From the IMG/VR virus record IMGVR_UViG_3300034407_002452, positions 1-24,672 of that record: a stretch of DNA of 24,672 nt. The stretch is one strand, 5' to 3'. Below, piece by piece: positions 16,367 through 22,831 of this stretch. Below the pieces are notes generated by a model. It ran no database searches and was not told the DNA's origin. It saw only the letters and a program-made list of their open reading frames with translations. Both the position numbers and the translations under genes were made by a program. Within the stretch, counting starts at the first letter, position 1; every line of letters begins with the position of its first letter. This stretch comes from a virus.

Positions 16367-17194
16367 TTAAGCAAACGGGTCTTCTTCTTCTTCGTCTTCT
16401 GCTACGTTAGGTTCTGACTCAGATTCAGCTTCTTCTTCTTCTGAGTCAGTGTCAGTAGAGGTTGAATCATCTGAAGAGTCTTCACCGAATAGGTCAGCAT
16501 CATCAGAGCCAGAATCAGCAAATGGGTTTTCACCTGAGCTTTCTTCTTCCACTTCTTCAACTTCTTTGAAGTCGTCTTTAATACGACCGTCCCAGTACTT
16601 AACCCACTTATCGTGCTGTTTGCACTCTTTGACTTTGTCTTCGACTTCTTTTGGAGTACGCTTATCTTCTTTACGGAAGACCATGTGAATTTCGTTCACT
16701 TCAACCTTTTCGTTGGTTTCTTTACCTTTAACGAACTTGTTCTTCACAATCTTGATTACACCAAGAAGTACTGGTTTCTTAAGCATTGCAGGGAATGTCT
16801 TAACTTCAGTTGGAATCTCTTTACGAGATTCGAAGTCATACAAGTCAATGACCTTATTCTTAGCAGCTTTGTTGACTTCCATGAAAGACTTACCACAGAT
16901 AGCTTTACATAGGTTATCAACTGTCTGGTAACCCGGTAACTTACGCTTCTCTTTGGTTTTCTTGTCGGTGTAGAACACTTCTTTATTACGGTTAGTAAAG
17001 TAGATAGTGTAACGACGTTCATTTTTCTCTTTATCCTGAGTTTGGATATTAAGAGCGTAAGCACCATTTTTTGATTCAGAAAGGTACGCTTCTGTGAGAA
17101 TGACTAGCTGTGTACCAGAGTCGTCAGCAGTCCAACCGCCTACGCCTTCAGTGTTGTCTACTACGTCACCGCCACCAAAATTAATTTCGCTCAT
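16367..17194 (-). CDS. Single-stranded DNA-binding protein, N4 SSB-like
   Basis: The product has 275 residues, near the size of N4 SSB (gp45). The N-terminal 170 residues are rich in Lys and alternate hydrophobic and polar residues as in an OB fold (for example QLVILTEAYLSESKNGAYAL, RRYTIYFTNRNKEVFY). From about residue 210 the chain becomes a long Glu/Asp/Ser tail ending EEEEDPFA, the acidic hydrophobic tip typical of SSBs. In N4 the SSB serves replication and recombination, helps virion RNA polymerase use its promoters, and activates host RNA polymerase at late promoters through its C-terminus. The ATG overlaps the stop of the upstream ATPase gene (TAATG) and a terminator follows. The exact orthology was not tested by search. 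Confidence 0.8.
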   Translation of the reverse strand: MSEINFGGGDVVDNTEGVGGWTADDSGTQLVILTEAYLSESKNGAYALNIQTQDKEKNERRYTIYFTNRNKEVFYTDKKTKEKRKLPGYQTVDNLCKAICGKSFMEVNKAAKNKVIDLYDFESRKEIPTEVKTFPAMLKKPVLLGVIKIVKNKFVKGKETNEKVEVNEIHMVFRKEDKRTPKEVEDKVKECKQHDKWVKYWDGRIKDDFKEVEEVEEESSGENPFADSGSDDADLFGEDSSDDSTSTDTDSEEEEAESESEPNVAEDEEEEDPFA

Positions 17195-17916
17195 TATTTA
17201 TCTCCGTACAGATTTTTTAGTTTGTTAATTACATGCATGATGTTGTTATCTATGAATGTTTCATCGCGAGTCCATAGATTACGAGTTTGGCGAATGTTTA
17301 AGCCTACGCCCATAGCTGTTTTACGTGTTTGGAACACATACTTACCATCATCGATTTTTTCATCTTCGGTGATAACAAGCATGTCATTTTTGTACTCTTC
17401 TAAGTCATCTAGCTCAACGTAATCTGCATAGACAATATTAGTGAAGAAGCTTTCGATACCACGGTTAGCTACTGAGCCTTTGACTGAGATAGCTAACTTA
17501 GAGCGGCCTTTGATATCTTTGGTCATTTCAACGTGACACAGAAAGATAATCGGTTTGTTACAGTTGGCTACACCGTTTTGGAAGATATCAAGCACATAGT
17601 CACGATACATATCCCAAGCCTTATAGCCATCTTCTGCTGTCTTCTTGCCATGCATTTCTTGCATGTCGAAAGCAGAGGTTAGGGTATCAACAATGATACC
17701 CTTACACTTATCGTTGGTAGCACCTGCCTTGATAAGCTGTTTTAGCTTACTAGGGGTAGTTACTACTTTTTCATTGAAATTGTGTACAAACGGTAGAGGC
17801 TTATTAGTCTCACAGTTTAAGTACAGCCATTCCTTTTGATTAGGAATATGTTCGAGTGAAGCTGATTTACCGTTACCGGCCAAACCAACCACAGCAACAA
17901 TTAAGTTATTAGCCAT
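17194..17916 (-). CDS. Sak4-like RecA-fold ATPase
   Basis: The product has 240 residues. Walker A is at residues 11-18 (GLAGNGKS) and Walker B at about 73-78 (GIIVDT, followed by LTSAFD). A later strand has PIIFLCHVEMTKD, with the polar position expected of a RecA-core sensor. This is the short phage P-loop protein group (AAA_24, Sak4-type) that works with SSB in single-strand annealing or recombination; N4-like phages encode one next to primase and SSB. It begins 3 bases after the primase stop, with AGGA inside the end of that gene, and overlaps the SSB start by one base, so the three are translationally linked. The biochemical activity is inferred. Confidence 0.8.
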   Translation of the reverse strand: MANNLIVAVVGLAGNGKSASLEHIPNQKEWLYLNCETNKPLPFVHNFNEKVVTTPSKLKQLIKAGATNDKCKGIIVDTLTSAFDMQEMHGKKTAEDGYKAWDMYRDYVLDIFQNGVANCNKPIIFLCHVEMTKDIKGRSKLAISVKGSVANRGIESFFTNIVYADYVELDDLEEYKNDMLVITEDEKIDDGKYVFQTRKTAMGVGLNIRQTRNLWTRDETFIDNNIMHVINKLKNLYGDK

Positions 17917-17919
17917 GGT

Positions 17920-20073
17920 TTAATCCTTATTAATTGACTTAAGAATGGTTGCATCCAGTTCTTGCTTAGTTAGCGGGTCATCCAACAAATCATTCACTTC
18001 ATTAACTGACTTGATGATTGTTTCTTTACCCACCTTATTCTCACGTAAGAACGCAGCATAACGGAAGATAGTATGGTTACGTTGACCTTCAGTAGCAGTA
18101 CGTACAACCCAACGTTTCATACCATTGACAGAGACCATCTTACCCTTAGTATTCTCTAGATCTTCCGACTGTTGAGTATTAGGGTAGTAAGGCATGACCT
18201 CTAAGCATTCACCATCCAACTTGCTCAGTACCTTAGAGCCCTTGTAGTGACGATACTTACGTTCACGTTGAACAGCAGGTAAGTCTACTTCGACTGGTAA
18301 CCAATAAGCAATGTTCTTGGCTAGTGCTCGATACTGTTCTTCTTCCAACGTCACACGGTGTGATAGAGGGATAATTAGACGGTATCTAGGTTTGTCTTCA
18401 GTATGTTGCTTAGTTGTGTAGATGATATGGTTATAATCACCCATCAACTTATGAAGCATAGCAGGTTTGAGCTTAGTATTATCTACATCAAACACAACCA
18501 TGTTAGTACCTGCAATAGTGGTATTACGGGTACGTTTACCATTAGCCATGTCACCATTCTCAAAGTGGTGATTACAGAAGTTACCTGATTTGGTTTCGAA
18601 TACTTTAATCAACTTATCGAAAGGCACAGAACGGTTACAGTAACCATCTGCCATTTGAGTTGAGGTAGAAATCAACGCACCTGTCATATCGTTTGGTTCA
18701 AGTTTAGTACCACGATAGAACATTACATTTGCTTCTTTATAAGCTGTGATAGCCAAAGCATTCTTATAGCCATATGACATAGCTAGGTTAATCAAATCAC
18801 GTTTGTTTGAAGCAGAACCAGAATAAAAAGGTAGATACTCCACCAAATCTGCTTCTGTTACCGGAGTACCAAAATCAGCTAAGAATTGAGCTAAACGGAT
18901 ATGTGCTCTTGGTTGGTTAAGAATCTTATACAGAGACTCACCAGAACGTTCCGTTAAGGCAATTGCATATTTGATATGGTCTTCAGTTACTTCTGTACTA
19001 CCATCACAGAATGCATAAGCACCTGCTAACTTCAATGCCTTCACATGGCGGTGAGTCATCTCAGTTCGTTCAATAGGTCGGTATTCAGAGATAGCTTCAG
19101 CACGTTCTTTACAGAACTCCTGATAGTCCATACGGAACTTCTCTGCCGCCTCACCTACAAACACTTCCTTCCCTACCTTACCTACGTCAGCAAGCTTACG
19201 GAATCTAGCTCTAAGAGCAGCGAAAGCATTCTGTGTAGTCTTATCAGTAAGTGCGTTGAATATTTCATCACGCGTTTTCTTACCGGTATTCTTTAAGGCA
19301 AGGTCACCATAACCAAAGAAACAACGTCGAGCATACCCAGTCTTACACAACATAAGAAATGCTTCTTCTACCTTACTACCGTCAAATACGTTAACGGGTG
19401 TACCGAAAGCAAATAGGTTAGCAGGAGTACGTCCTTTAACTGGACGAGTACGTTTACTGTCTTTTGTTACTTTAGTCAGCTTATCTTTAGTATGACCTAC
19501 GTCATACAACTCAAGGAATGTAGCTAGAATTTCAGAGTTGTTAAGAAGGTTTGAACCTATCTCATCCATCTCTAAACTAGCTGCACCTGCTTTAGCTAAG
19601 TTAATTGACTTACATAACTGTTTCAATGCAGGTGAAGTACCTTCTGGGAATGAATAAAGGAAGTGACCATTCTGAGTAAAATCAGTAAGTAACTCGCCCT
19701 CAACATCGTTAGGGTCTTCACCAGACTTATGTGAAATCTCCATAGCCAAAGTACTAATAGAATCTTTAGCTTTATTAGGGTAGACAGTGTTTGTGAACTC
19801 ATCTTCAAACTCACTGAATATTTCCTGTTCAATGATGTTCTGAGAGTAGTTCTTACCATAACCAGATTCAGCAAATGCAATGGCAAAAGCATTAATAGGC
19901 ATTTGGTTATTGGTAATAGTACGTACTGATATATGCATACTACTTGCCATTTTGCACAAGTAGTAAGCCATCTCTATTCGGAAGAACGCTCTATCTTGGT
20001 TTTGTACTCTCGTACAAACTAGGTCAACTAGTTTCTCCGAAAGAGGGTGATAAGGAAATGCTGTTACTTTCAT
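17920..20073 (-). CDS. Helicase-primase, DUF3987-like ATPase plus AEP-type primase
   Basis: From the ATG at 20073 the product has 717 residues. A GTG 69 bases upstream (20142) is in frame, but the ATG has AAGGA before it and reduces the overlap with the upstream gene to 50 bases. Near the N-terminus a P-loop-like AESGYGKNYS lies at about residues 68-77, and SLEMDEIGSN at about 166-175 is a Walker B candidate, as in DUF3987-type phage replication ATPases. At about residues 520-570, VVFDVDN and then YTTKQHTEDKPRYRLIIPL match the D-x-D, S/T-x-x-H and basic patch of archaeo-eukaryotic-type primases. A C-terminal helical part follows. The order ATPase then primase is the reverse of T7 gp4. Role: priming and perhaps unwinding at the fork. 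Confidence 0.75.
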   Translation of the reverse strand: MKVTAFPYHPLSEKLVDLVCTRVQNQDRAFFRIEMAYYLCKMASSMHISVRTITNNQMPINAFAIAFAESGYGKNYSQNIIEQEIFSEFEDEFTNTVYPNKAKDSISTLAMEISHKSGEDPNDVEGELLTDFTQNGHFLYSFPEGTSPALKQLCKSINLAKAGAASLEMDEIGSNLLNNSEILATFLELYDVGHTKDKLTKVTKDSKRTRPVKGRTPANLFAFGTPVNVFDGSKVEEAFLMLCKTGYARRCFFGYGDLALKNTGKKTRDEIFNALTDKTTQNAFAALRARFRKLADVGKVGKEVFVGEAAEKFRMDYQEFCKERAEAISEYRPIERTEMTHRHVKALKLAGAYAFCDGSTEVTEDHIKYAIALTERSGESLYKILNQPRAHIRLAQFLADFGTPVTEADLVEYLPFYSGSASNKRDLINLAMSYGYKNALAITAYKEANVMFYRGTKLEPNDMTGALISTSTQMADGYCNRSVPFDKLIKVFETKSGNFCNHHFENGDMANGKRTRNTTIAGTNMVVFDVDNTKLKPAMLHKLMGDYNHIIYTTKQHTEDKPRYRLIIPLSHRVTLEEEQYRALAKNIAYWLPVEVDLPAVQRERKYRHYKGSKVLSKLDGECLEVMPYYPNTQQSEDLENTKGKMVSVNGMKRWVVRTATEGQRNHTIFRYAAFLRENKVGKETIIKSVNEVNDLLDDPLTKQELDATILKSINKD

Positions 20074-21037
20074 TTTCGATGTATCCTTGGTTAACAAGTG
20101 ATTGGTATTGACTACAGATTGCAGAGCCAAAACAGTACTCACATGCTTTAGCTTTACGTGGCTTCTCTTTGATAATACCCACGTTGTTTTTAGATGCTAA
20201 GTAAGCTATTGCTTCAGATTGAGCATTGTCACCAGTGAAGTTCTTAGAAGCCTTTTTATTGGTTTCTTTAGTGAAGTACTGATATTCACCTTTACTCATC
20301 CAGAGGTCTTCCTGAGAACACTGAACCCCATCCACATCTTCAATAGACAAGTCACGACGTTCACGGATGATATTCTTCATCCACATCTCTAATTGAGTGA
20401 ATGGAATCAAACCGACTTCAAAGGCAAGCATTGGAGAAGATGGGTACTTTTCAGGGTCAGCTTTAGCAGCCATACCTTTCATCCAGTTTTGGTAAATAGA
20501 GAAGTAAACCGCTTTAGATGAATCGCACTCTTTACCGTTTTTCCAACATAACCATGCGTAGATAGAAAGTTGGTAGACACGTTCACGCTTCTTGGTTTCA
20601 TCCCCAAAGGAGAAGGTAGATTCTGTCTTCCAGTCATGGAGAATCTTGTCGATGATTGCATCGAACTTACCACTGACTTTGTAGATTTCACCATCCACAT
20701 CCAATTCACCATAGAGGCGCTCCTCCATGGTTACTTCAGGTACAGGAATACCTAACTGTTCAGCAACACGTTGGATAGCAAAGTGGTCTTGATAAGATGC
20801 CTCAATAGCAGCATGTAAATTCTGACCACGGATAGAAGCAAGTTTATCCGATACATCCAAATGAACTTGAATAGTATCAGAGCGTACTACTGCCTGACTC
20901 AATACCGTTTTCTTTGTTGACTTGATTAGTGATGTAGCTGATACAACCATAGGGTCAGGATTGTAATCGTAATCGTCATTAAGTAACCAAGTTACAATAG
21001 GTAGAGGTAAATTTTTCTCATTGGTTATTTTTAACAT
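20024..21037 (-). CDS. PD-(D/E)XK exonuclease, Cas4/RecB-like, with Cys cluster
   Basis: The product has 337 residues. Nuclease motifs appear in order: GQNLHAAIE with His75, GKFDAII with Asp126, HDWKT with Asp135 and Lys137, and QLSIYAW with Gln156 and Tyr160. This is the RecB/Cas4 arrangement. Near the C-terminus Cys299, Cys302 and Cys308 (ACEYCFGSAIC) could hold an iron-sulfur cluster with a fourth Cys, possibly Cys240. Such enzymes chew DNA ends and here probably support recombination or degrade host DNA, together with the Sak4-like ATPase, SSB and RusA downstream. The stop is TGA and lies within the start region of the primase gene, suggesting coupling. The ATG is 8 bases after the previous stop codon. 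Confidence 0.8.
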   Translation of the reverse strand: MLKITNEKNLPLPIVTWLLNDDYDYNPDPMVVSATSLIKSTKKTVLSQAVVRSDTIQVHLDVSDKLASIRGQNLHAAIEASYQDHFAIQRVAEQLGIPVPEVTMEERLYGELDVDGEIYKVSGKFDAIIDKILHDWKTESTFSFGDETKKRERVYQLSIYAWLCWKNGKECDSSKAVYFSIYQNWMKGMAAKADPEKYPSSPMLAFEVGLIPFTQLEMWMKNIIRERRDLSIEDVDGVQCSQEDLWMSKGEYQYFTKETNKKASKNFTGDNAQSEAIAYLASKNNVGIIKEKPRKAKACEYCFGSAICSQYQSLVNQGYIENESNSISLSPSFGETS

Positions 21038-21045
21038 TAGTTAAC

Positions 21046-21393
21046 CTATTTAGTTGAGAATTGAGTAACTGTGCCGTTCTCGAATAGAGTGACAGCACTC
21101 CCAAAAAGACAGTATGAATCCTGCTTTCCGTTAAGCAGCATTACACAATCTAAGTTGATTGGCTGTTCTTGGGATTCGGCAGTATATATATCACCTAACA
21201 GTAGACGCAAGTCTACGTCACCTGTGAATTTACTCAGGTGTGGTTGAATAGATGAGGGTAGATAGTCGGTAGATTCCTGATTACCTTTGATTAATTCAGT
21301 AGGTAGTGCAATCCACCATGTAGCATTAATCGGTGTGAAATACCATTCATCTGGCGATTCAACCACCGTAGCAAACAAGGTGTCGTAGTCCAT
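21046..21393 (-). CDS. Small protein of unknown function
   Basis: The product has 115 residues and starts one base after the polymerase stop. It is acidic to neutral, rich in aromatic residues in the first third (DEWYFTPINATWWIALP), with alternating hydrophobic strands toward the end (PINLDCVMLL, AVTLFENGTVTQF), suggesting a small beta-rich fold. There is no membrane segment or catalytic motif. It lies between DNA polymerase and the nuclease, so a replication role is likely from context only. I do not recognise the family. Confidence 0.6.
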   Translation of the reverse strand: MDYDTLFATVVESPDEWYFTPINATWWIALPTELIKGNQESTDYLPSSIQPHLSKFTGDVDLRLLLGDIYTAESQEQPINLDCVMLLNGKQDSYCLFGSAVTLFENGTVTQFSTK

Positions 21394-21394
21394 A

Positions 21395-21967
21395 TTAATT
21401 CTCTAGTGCTTGGGTGATTTCTAAAGCAGTCATTGTATGACTCTTCAACGTGATAGGTTTATCCCAAGAGGGTGAGTAGATGTCTAAGTTAGCAGGTAAC
21501 GGGATATCCCCCTGTAACTCAGGGTGTTCAGAGACATCCATCATGCAGTCAATTAGGTTGAAGTTAACCCACTCAGTAATCTGAGGGTTATCTGTCCACA
21601 TAAGATAGTCAGCATCGTGAATTGTCGCCACAGAGAAAACATCATTTTGTAACCCTGCATCGTAGACACGGGTTAAGAATTTATAACCTGCATCAACAGT
21701 AAGCTGACCATATGACTGACCACCAATAGCATTACCTAGAGTTCTAATAAACTCTTGGATAGCTTTAGGTGTTCTCTTGGAGTTGAGCATAGCCCGTGAA
21801 ATACCGTAACAGTAAACACGTAAACCATAGGCTACCTCTGCATAACCTTTCTCAGCTACCTCAGCTAGTTGTTCCTCTAGCCATTTGGCTGATACTTTGT
21901 ATAGTTTGTAATAGTTCTCATAGATAGCATCAGCTTCGTGTTGCTCAAATCCACAAGTCATTACCAA
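21395..21967 (-). CDS. DNA polymerase family A, C-terminal part
   Basis: This is the palm/fingers C-terminal part of the split polymerase. The open frame after the in-frame TGA (21995-21997) runs from 21994 to 21395; the coordinates given begin at TTG 21967, the first possible start (ATG at 21961 is next). Upstream in the same frame are LQYLGTAYG codons, the second half of motif B, so translation from TTG would lack them. Motif C is ATIHDADYLMW, with the His-Asp pair typical of family A. The pattern GFEQHEADAIYENYYKLYKV and the end ANLDIYSPSW match N4-like DNA polymerases. How this part is expressed is open: reinitiation would give a protein missing motif B, while a hop over TGA would give a normal one. 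It ends just before the small unknown gene. Confidence 0.75.
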   Translation of the reverse strand: MVMTCGFEQHEADAIYENYYKLYKVSAKWLEEQLAEVAEKGYAEVAYGLRVYCYGISRAMLNSKRTPKAIQEFIRTLGNAIGGQSYGQLTVDAGYKFLTRVYDAGLQNDVFSVATIHDADYLMWTDNPQITEWVNFNLIDCMMDVSEHPELQGDIPLPANLDIYSPSWDKPITLKSHTMTALEITQALEN

Positions 21968-21987
21968 CCCGTATGCAGTACCTAAAT

Positions 21988-22072
21988 ACTGAAGTCAAAG
22001 GAGGAAAGTAGGCGCTTTGCTCTTTCCTCTAACCTCCTTATGCAACTCGGCAATGTTGTTAATGACTTCAGT
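21988..22072 (-). promoter_or_regulatory. 85-nt hairpin containing in-frame TGA in polymerase motif B
   Basis: On the minus strand the contiguous bases 22008-21988 pair completely with three upstream segments: ACTGAAGTCA (22072-22063) with TGACTTCAGT (21997-21988), AAGGA (22039-22035) with TCCTT, and GGAAAG (22027-22022) with CTTTCC. Unpaired bases occur only on the 5' side. The TGA stop is the first three bases of the outer 3' arm. It is flanked on both sides by CTT, so a peptidyl-tRNA could leave one CTT and land on the next, skipping six bases. The consensus of the pairing is read from the sequence; folding energy was not calculated. Confidence 0.6.
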
Positions 22073-22120
22073 CTTTAGTTCTTGATGAGACATAGGGATA
22101 ACCCCTATGTCATCAAATGA
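21995..22120 (-). CDS. DNA polymerase family A, middle fragment ending at TGA
   Basis: After the HNH gene the polymerase frame resumes at TCA 22120 (SFDDIGVIP, then ATG 22093, MSHQELKTEV) and runs to SKAPTFLL before TGA. SKAPTF is the first half of motif B in N4/T5-type DNA polymerases, where the usual continuation is two residues, then Gln or Thr, Tyr, x, Gly, Thr. Here the bases read CTC CTT TGA CTT CAG TAT. Dropping TGA CTT gives FLLQYLGT, the expected spacing. An ATG at 22093 has AGGGG upstream but sits in a hairpin. The fragment alone cannot be a polymerase. It is listed separately because the stop is real in the sequence. Confidence 0.6.
   Translation of the reverse strand, partial: SFDDIGVIPMSHQELKTEVINNIAELHKEVRGKSKAPTFLL
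22082..22116 (-). repeat. 14-bp hairpin just after HNH insertion
   Basis: The inverted repeat pairs TTGATGA (22082-22088) with TCATCAA (22110-22116) and CATAGGG (22091-22097) with CCCTATG (22103-22109). There is a two-base bulge (22089-22090) and a 5-base loop. It begins 4 bases beyond the GTAAAT repeat that follows the HNH stop and lies within resumed polymerase coding sequence. There is no T run on either strand, so it is not a standard terminator. It may act on translation of the polymerase fragment or mark the endonuclease target. Confidence 0.7.
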
Positions 22121-22122
22121 AT

Positions 22123-22827
22123 TTACTTGTATATCCACTTGAATCCTCCACAGGTCTTAGCCCGTCCTTTTAAACAATTAGAGATGTTTCCTGAGTTAAC
22201 CCCTACGTGACTTGCAGCATCGCGCAAACTTGCATAGGTTTTTAGAGGCTTACCTGTTAAATCACATTGAACCACTTTTACTTTCTTGCTTTCGTTAGCT
22301 TGGGTATTCCGTAGTTTCTTCTGATAGGCATAAGCCAGTTGTAGTTTGGTAGTAAGTCCTAAACGAGTAGCAGCTCTGTTCACATAGTTATGTAGGGTGG
22401 TAATCCCTACCCCGTAGAGTTCTGCTAGGGAGGTTAGGGTATAACCCTCAAGTATGTTAAATAAGGCTACCTCTCCTTCATCTACAGTAAGCACTTTCTT
22501 ATATTCTTGTGAGCACAATCCTGTAGCGTAGGCATGAAGCATGTTCTCACTACGGGTTACCCATTCTAGGTTACCCGATGAGGGGTCGGTCTTATCCCCG
22601 TTCTTATGGTTAACCCATTTCTTGTTCAGAGGGTCAGGGTTAGCTACATAATAAGTGGCACAGAGAATATGAGGATAAACAGAGTACCCTTTATTCTCTT
22701 TCCACAAAGAACAGGTCAAATAACCAGTTACTTTATTCTCTACTTGAGCTAGGGGATTAGTACTCCCTTCACGGTATATCTGACCTTCACTGGATATGGA
22801 GTATGGGAAATTAGCTATCTTATGCAT
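22123..22827 (-). CDS. HNH homing endonuclease interrupting DNA polymerase
   Basis: The product has 234 residues. The HNH core spans about 50-100: YPHILCATYY with His53, WVNHKNGDKT with Asn73-His74, then GNLEWVTRSENMLHAY with Asn86, the classical phage HNH layout. A helix-turn-helix-like part follows (about 118-155, SLAELYGVGITTLHNYV). A NUMOD1-type DNA-binding repeat is at about 188-233, ending KTCGGFKWIY. The ATG overlaps the end of the upstream polymerase frame by 8 bases. The ORF, from ATG to TAA, is 705 bases, the same as the whole inserted unit. No group I intron core was seen on either side, so it looks like a free-standing homing gene. Such enzymes cut intron- or insert-less alleles in co-infecting phages and spread by repair. 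Confidence 0.9.
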   Translation of the reverse strand: MHKIANFPYSISSEGQIYREGSTNPLAQVENKVTGYLTCSLWKENKGYSVYPHILCATYYVANPDPLNKKWVNHKNGDKTDPSSGNLEWVTRSENMLHAYATGLCSQEYKKVLTVDEGEVALFNILEGYTLTSLAELYGVGITTLHNYVNRAATRLGLTTKLQLAYAYQKKLRNTQANESKKVKVVQCDLTGKPLKTYASLRDAASHVGVNSGNISNCLKGRAKTCGGFKWIYK

Positions 22828-22831
22828 TCAC
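22127..22831 (-). mobile_element. HNH insertion unit in DNA polymerase gene
   Basis: On the minus strand GTGAAT (22831-22826) and GTAAAT (22126-22121) flank the HNH ORF. Removing 705 bases between equivalent points joins ...PIEDFVN directly to SFDDIGVIPMSHQ in frame. The unit therefore carries no sequence beyond the endonuclease ORF, unlike an intron-borne gene. The 6-base similarity is short, so the exact borders are approximate by a few bases. Confidence 0.65.

Noticed and set aside
16449-19296. Plus-strand open frames opposite SSB, ATPase and primase genes
   Set aside because: Low-complexity Ser/Leu/Phe products expected from the complement of acidic or regular coding sequence; no initiation signals.
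17920-20142. GTG at 20142 as primase start
   Set aside because: It would overlap the nuclease gene by 119 bases and has no clear ribosome binding site; the ATG at 20073 has AAGGA upstream.
21995-21997. Genome-wide TGA reassignment to Trp explaining the in-frame stop
   Set aside because: TGG is used normally for Trp, other genes have no internal TGA, and reading TGA as Trp would still leave a two-residue insertion in motif B.
21968-22831. Group I intron carrying the HNH gene
   Set aside because: The insert length equals the ORF length, leaving no room for the conserved core helices, and no core-like sequence was seen in the flanks. The hairpins lie in coding sequence of the downstream polymerase part.
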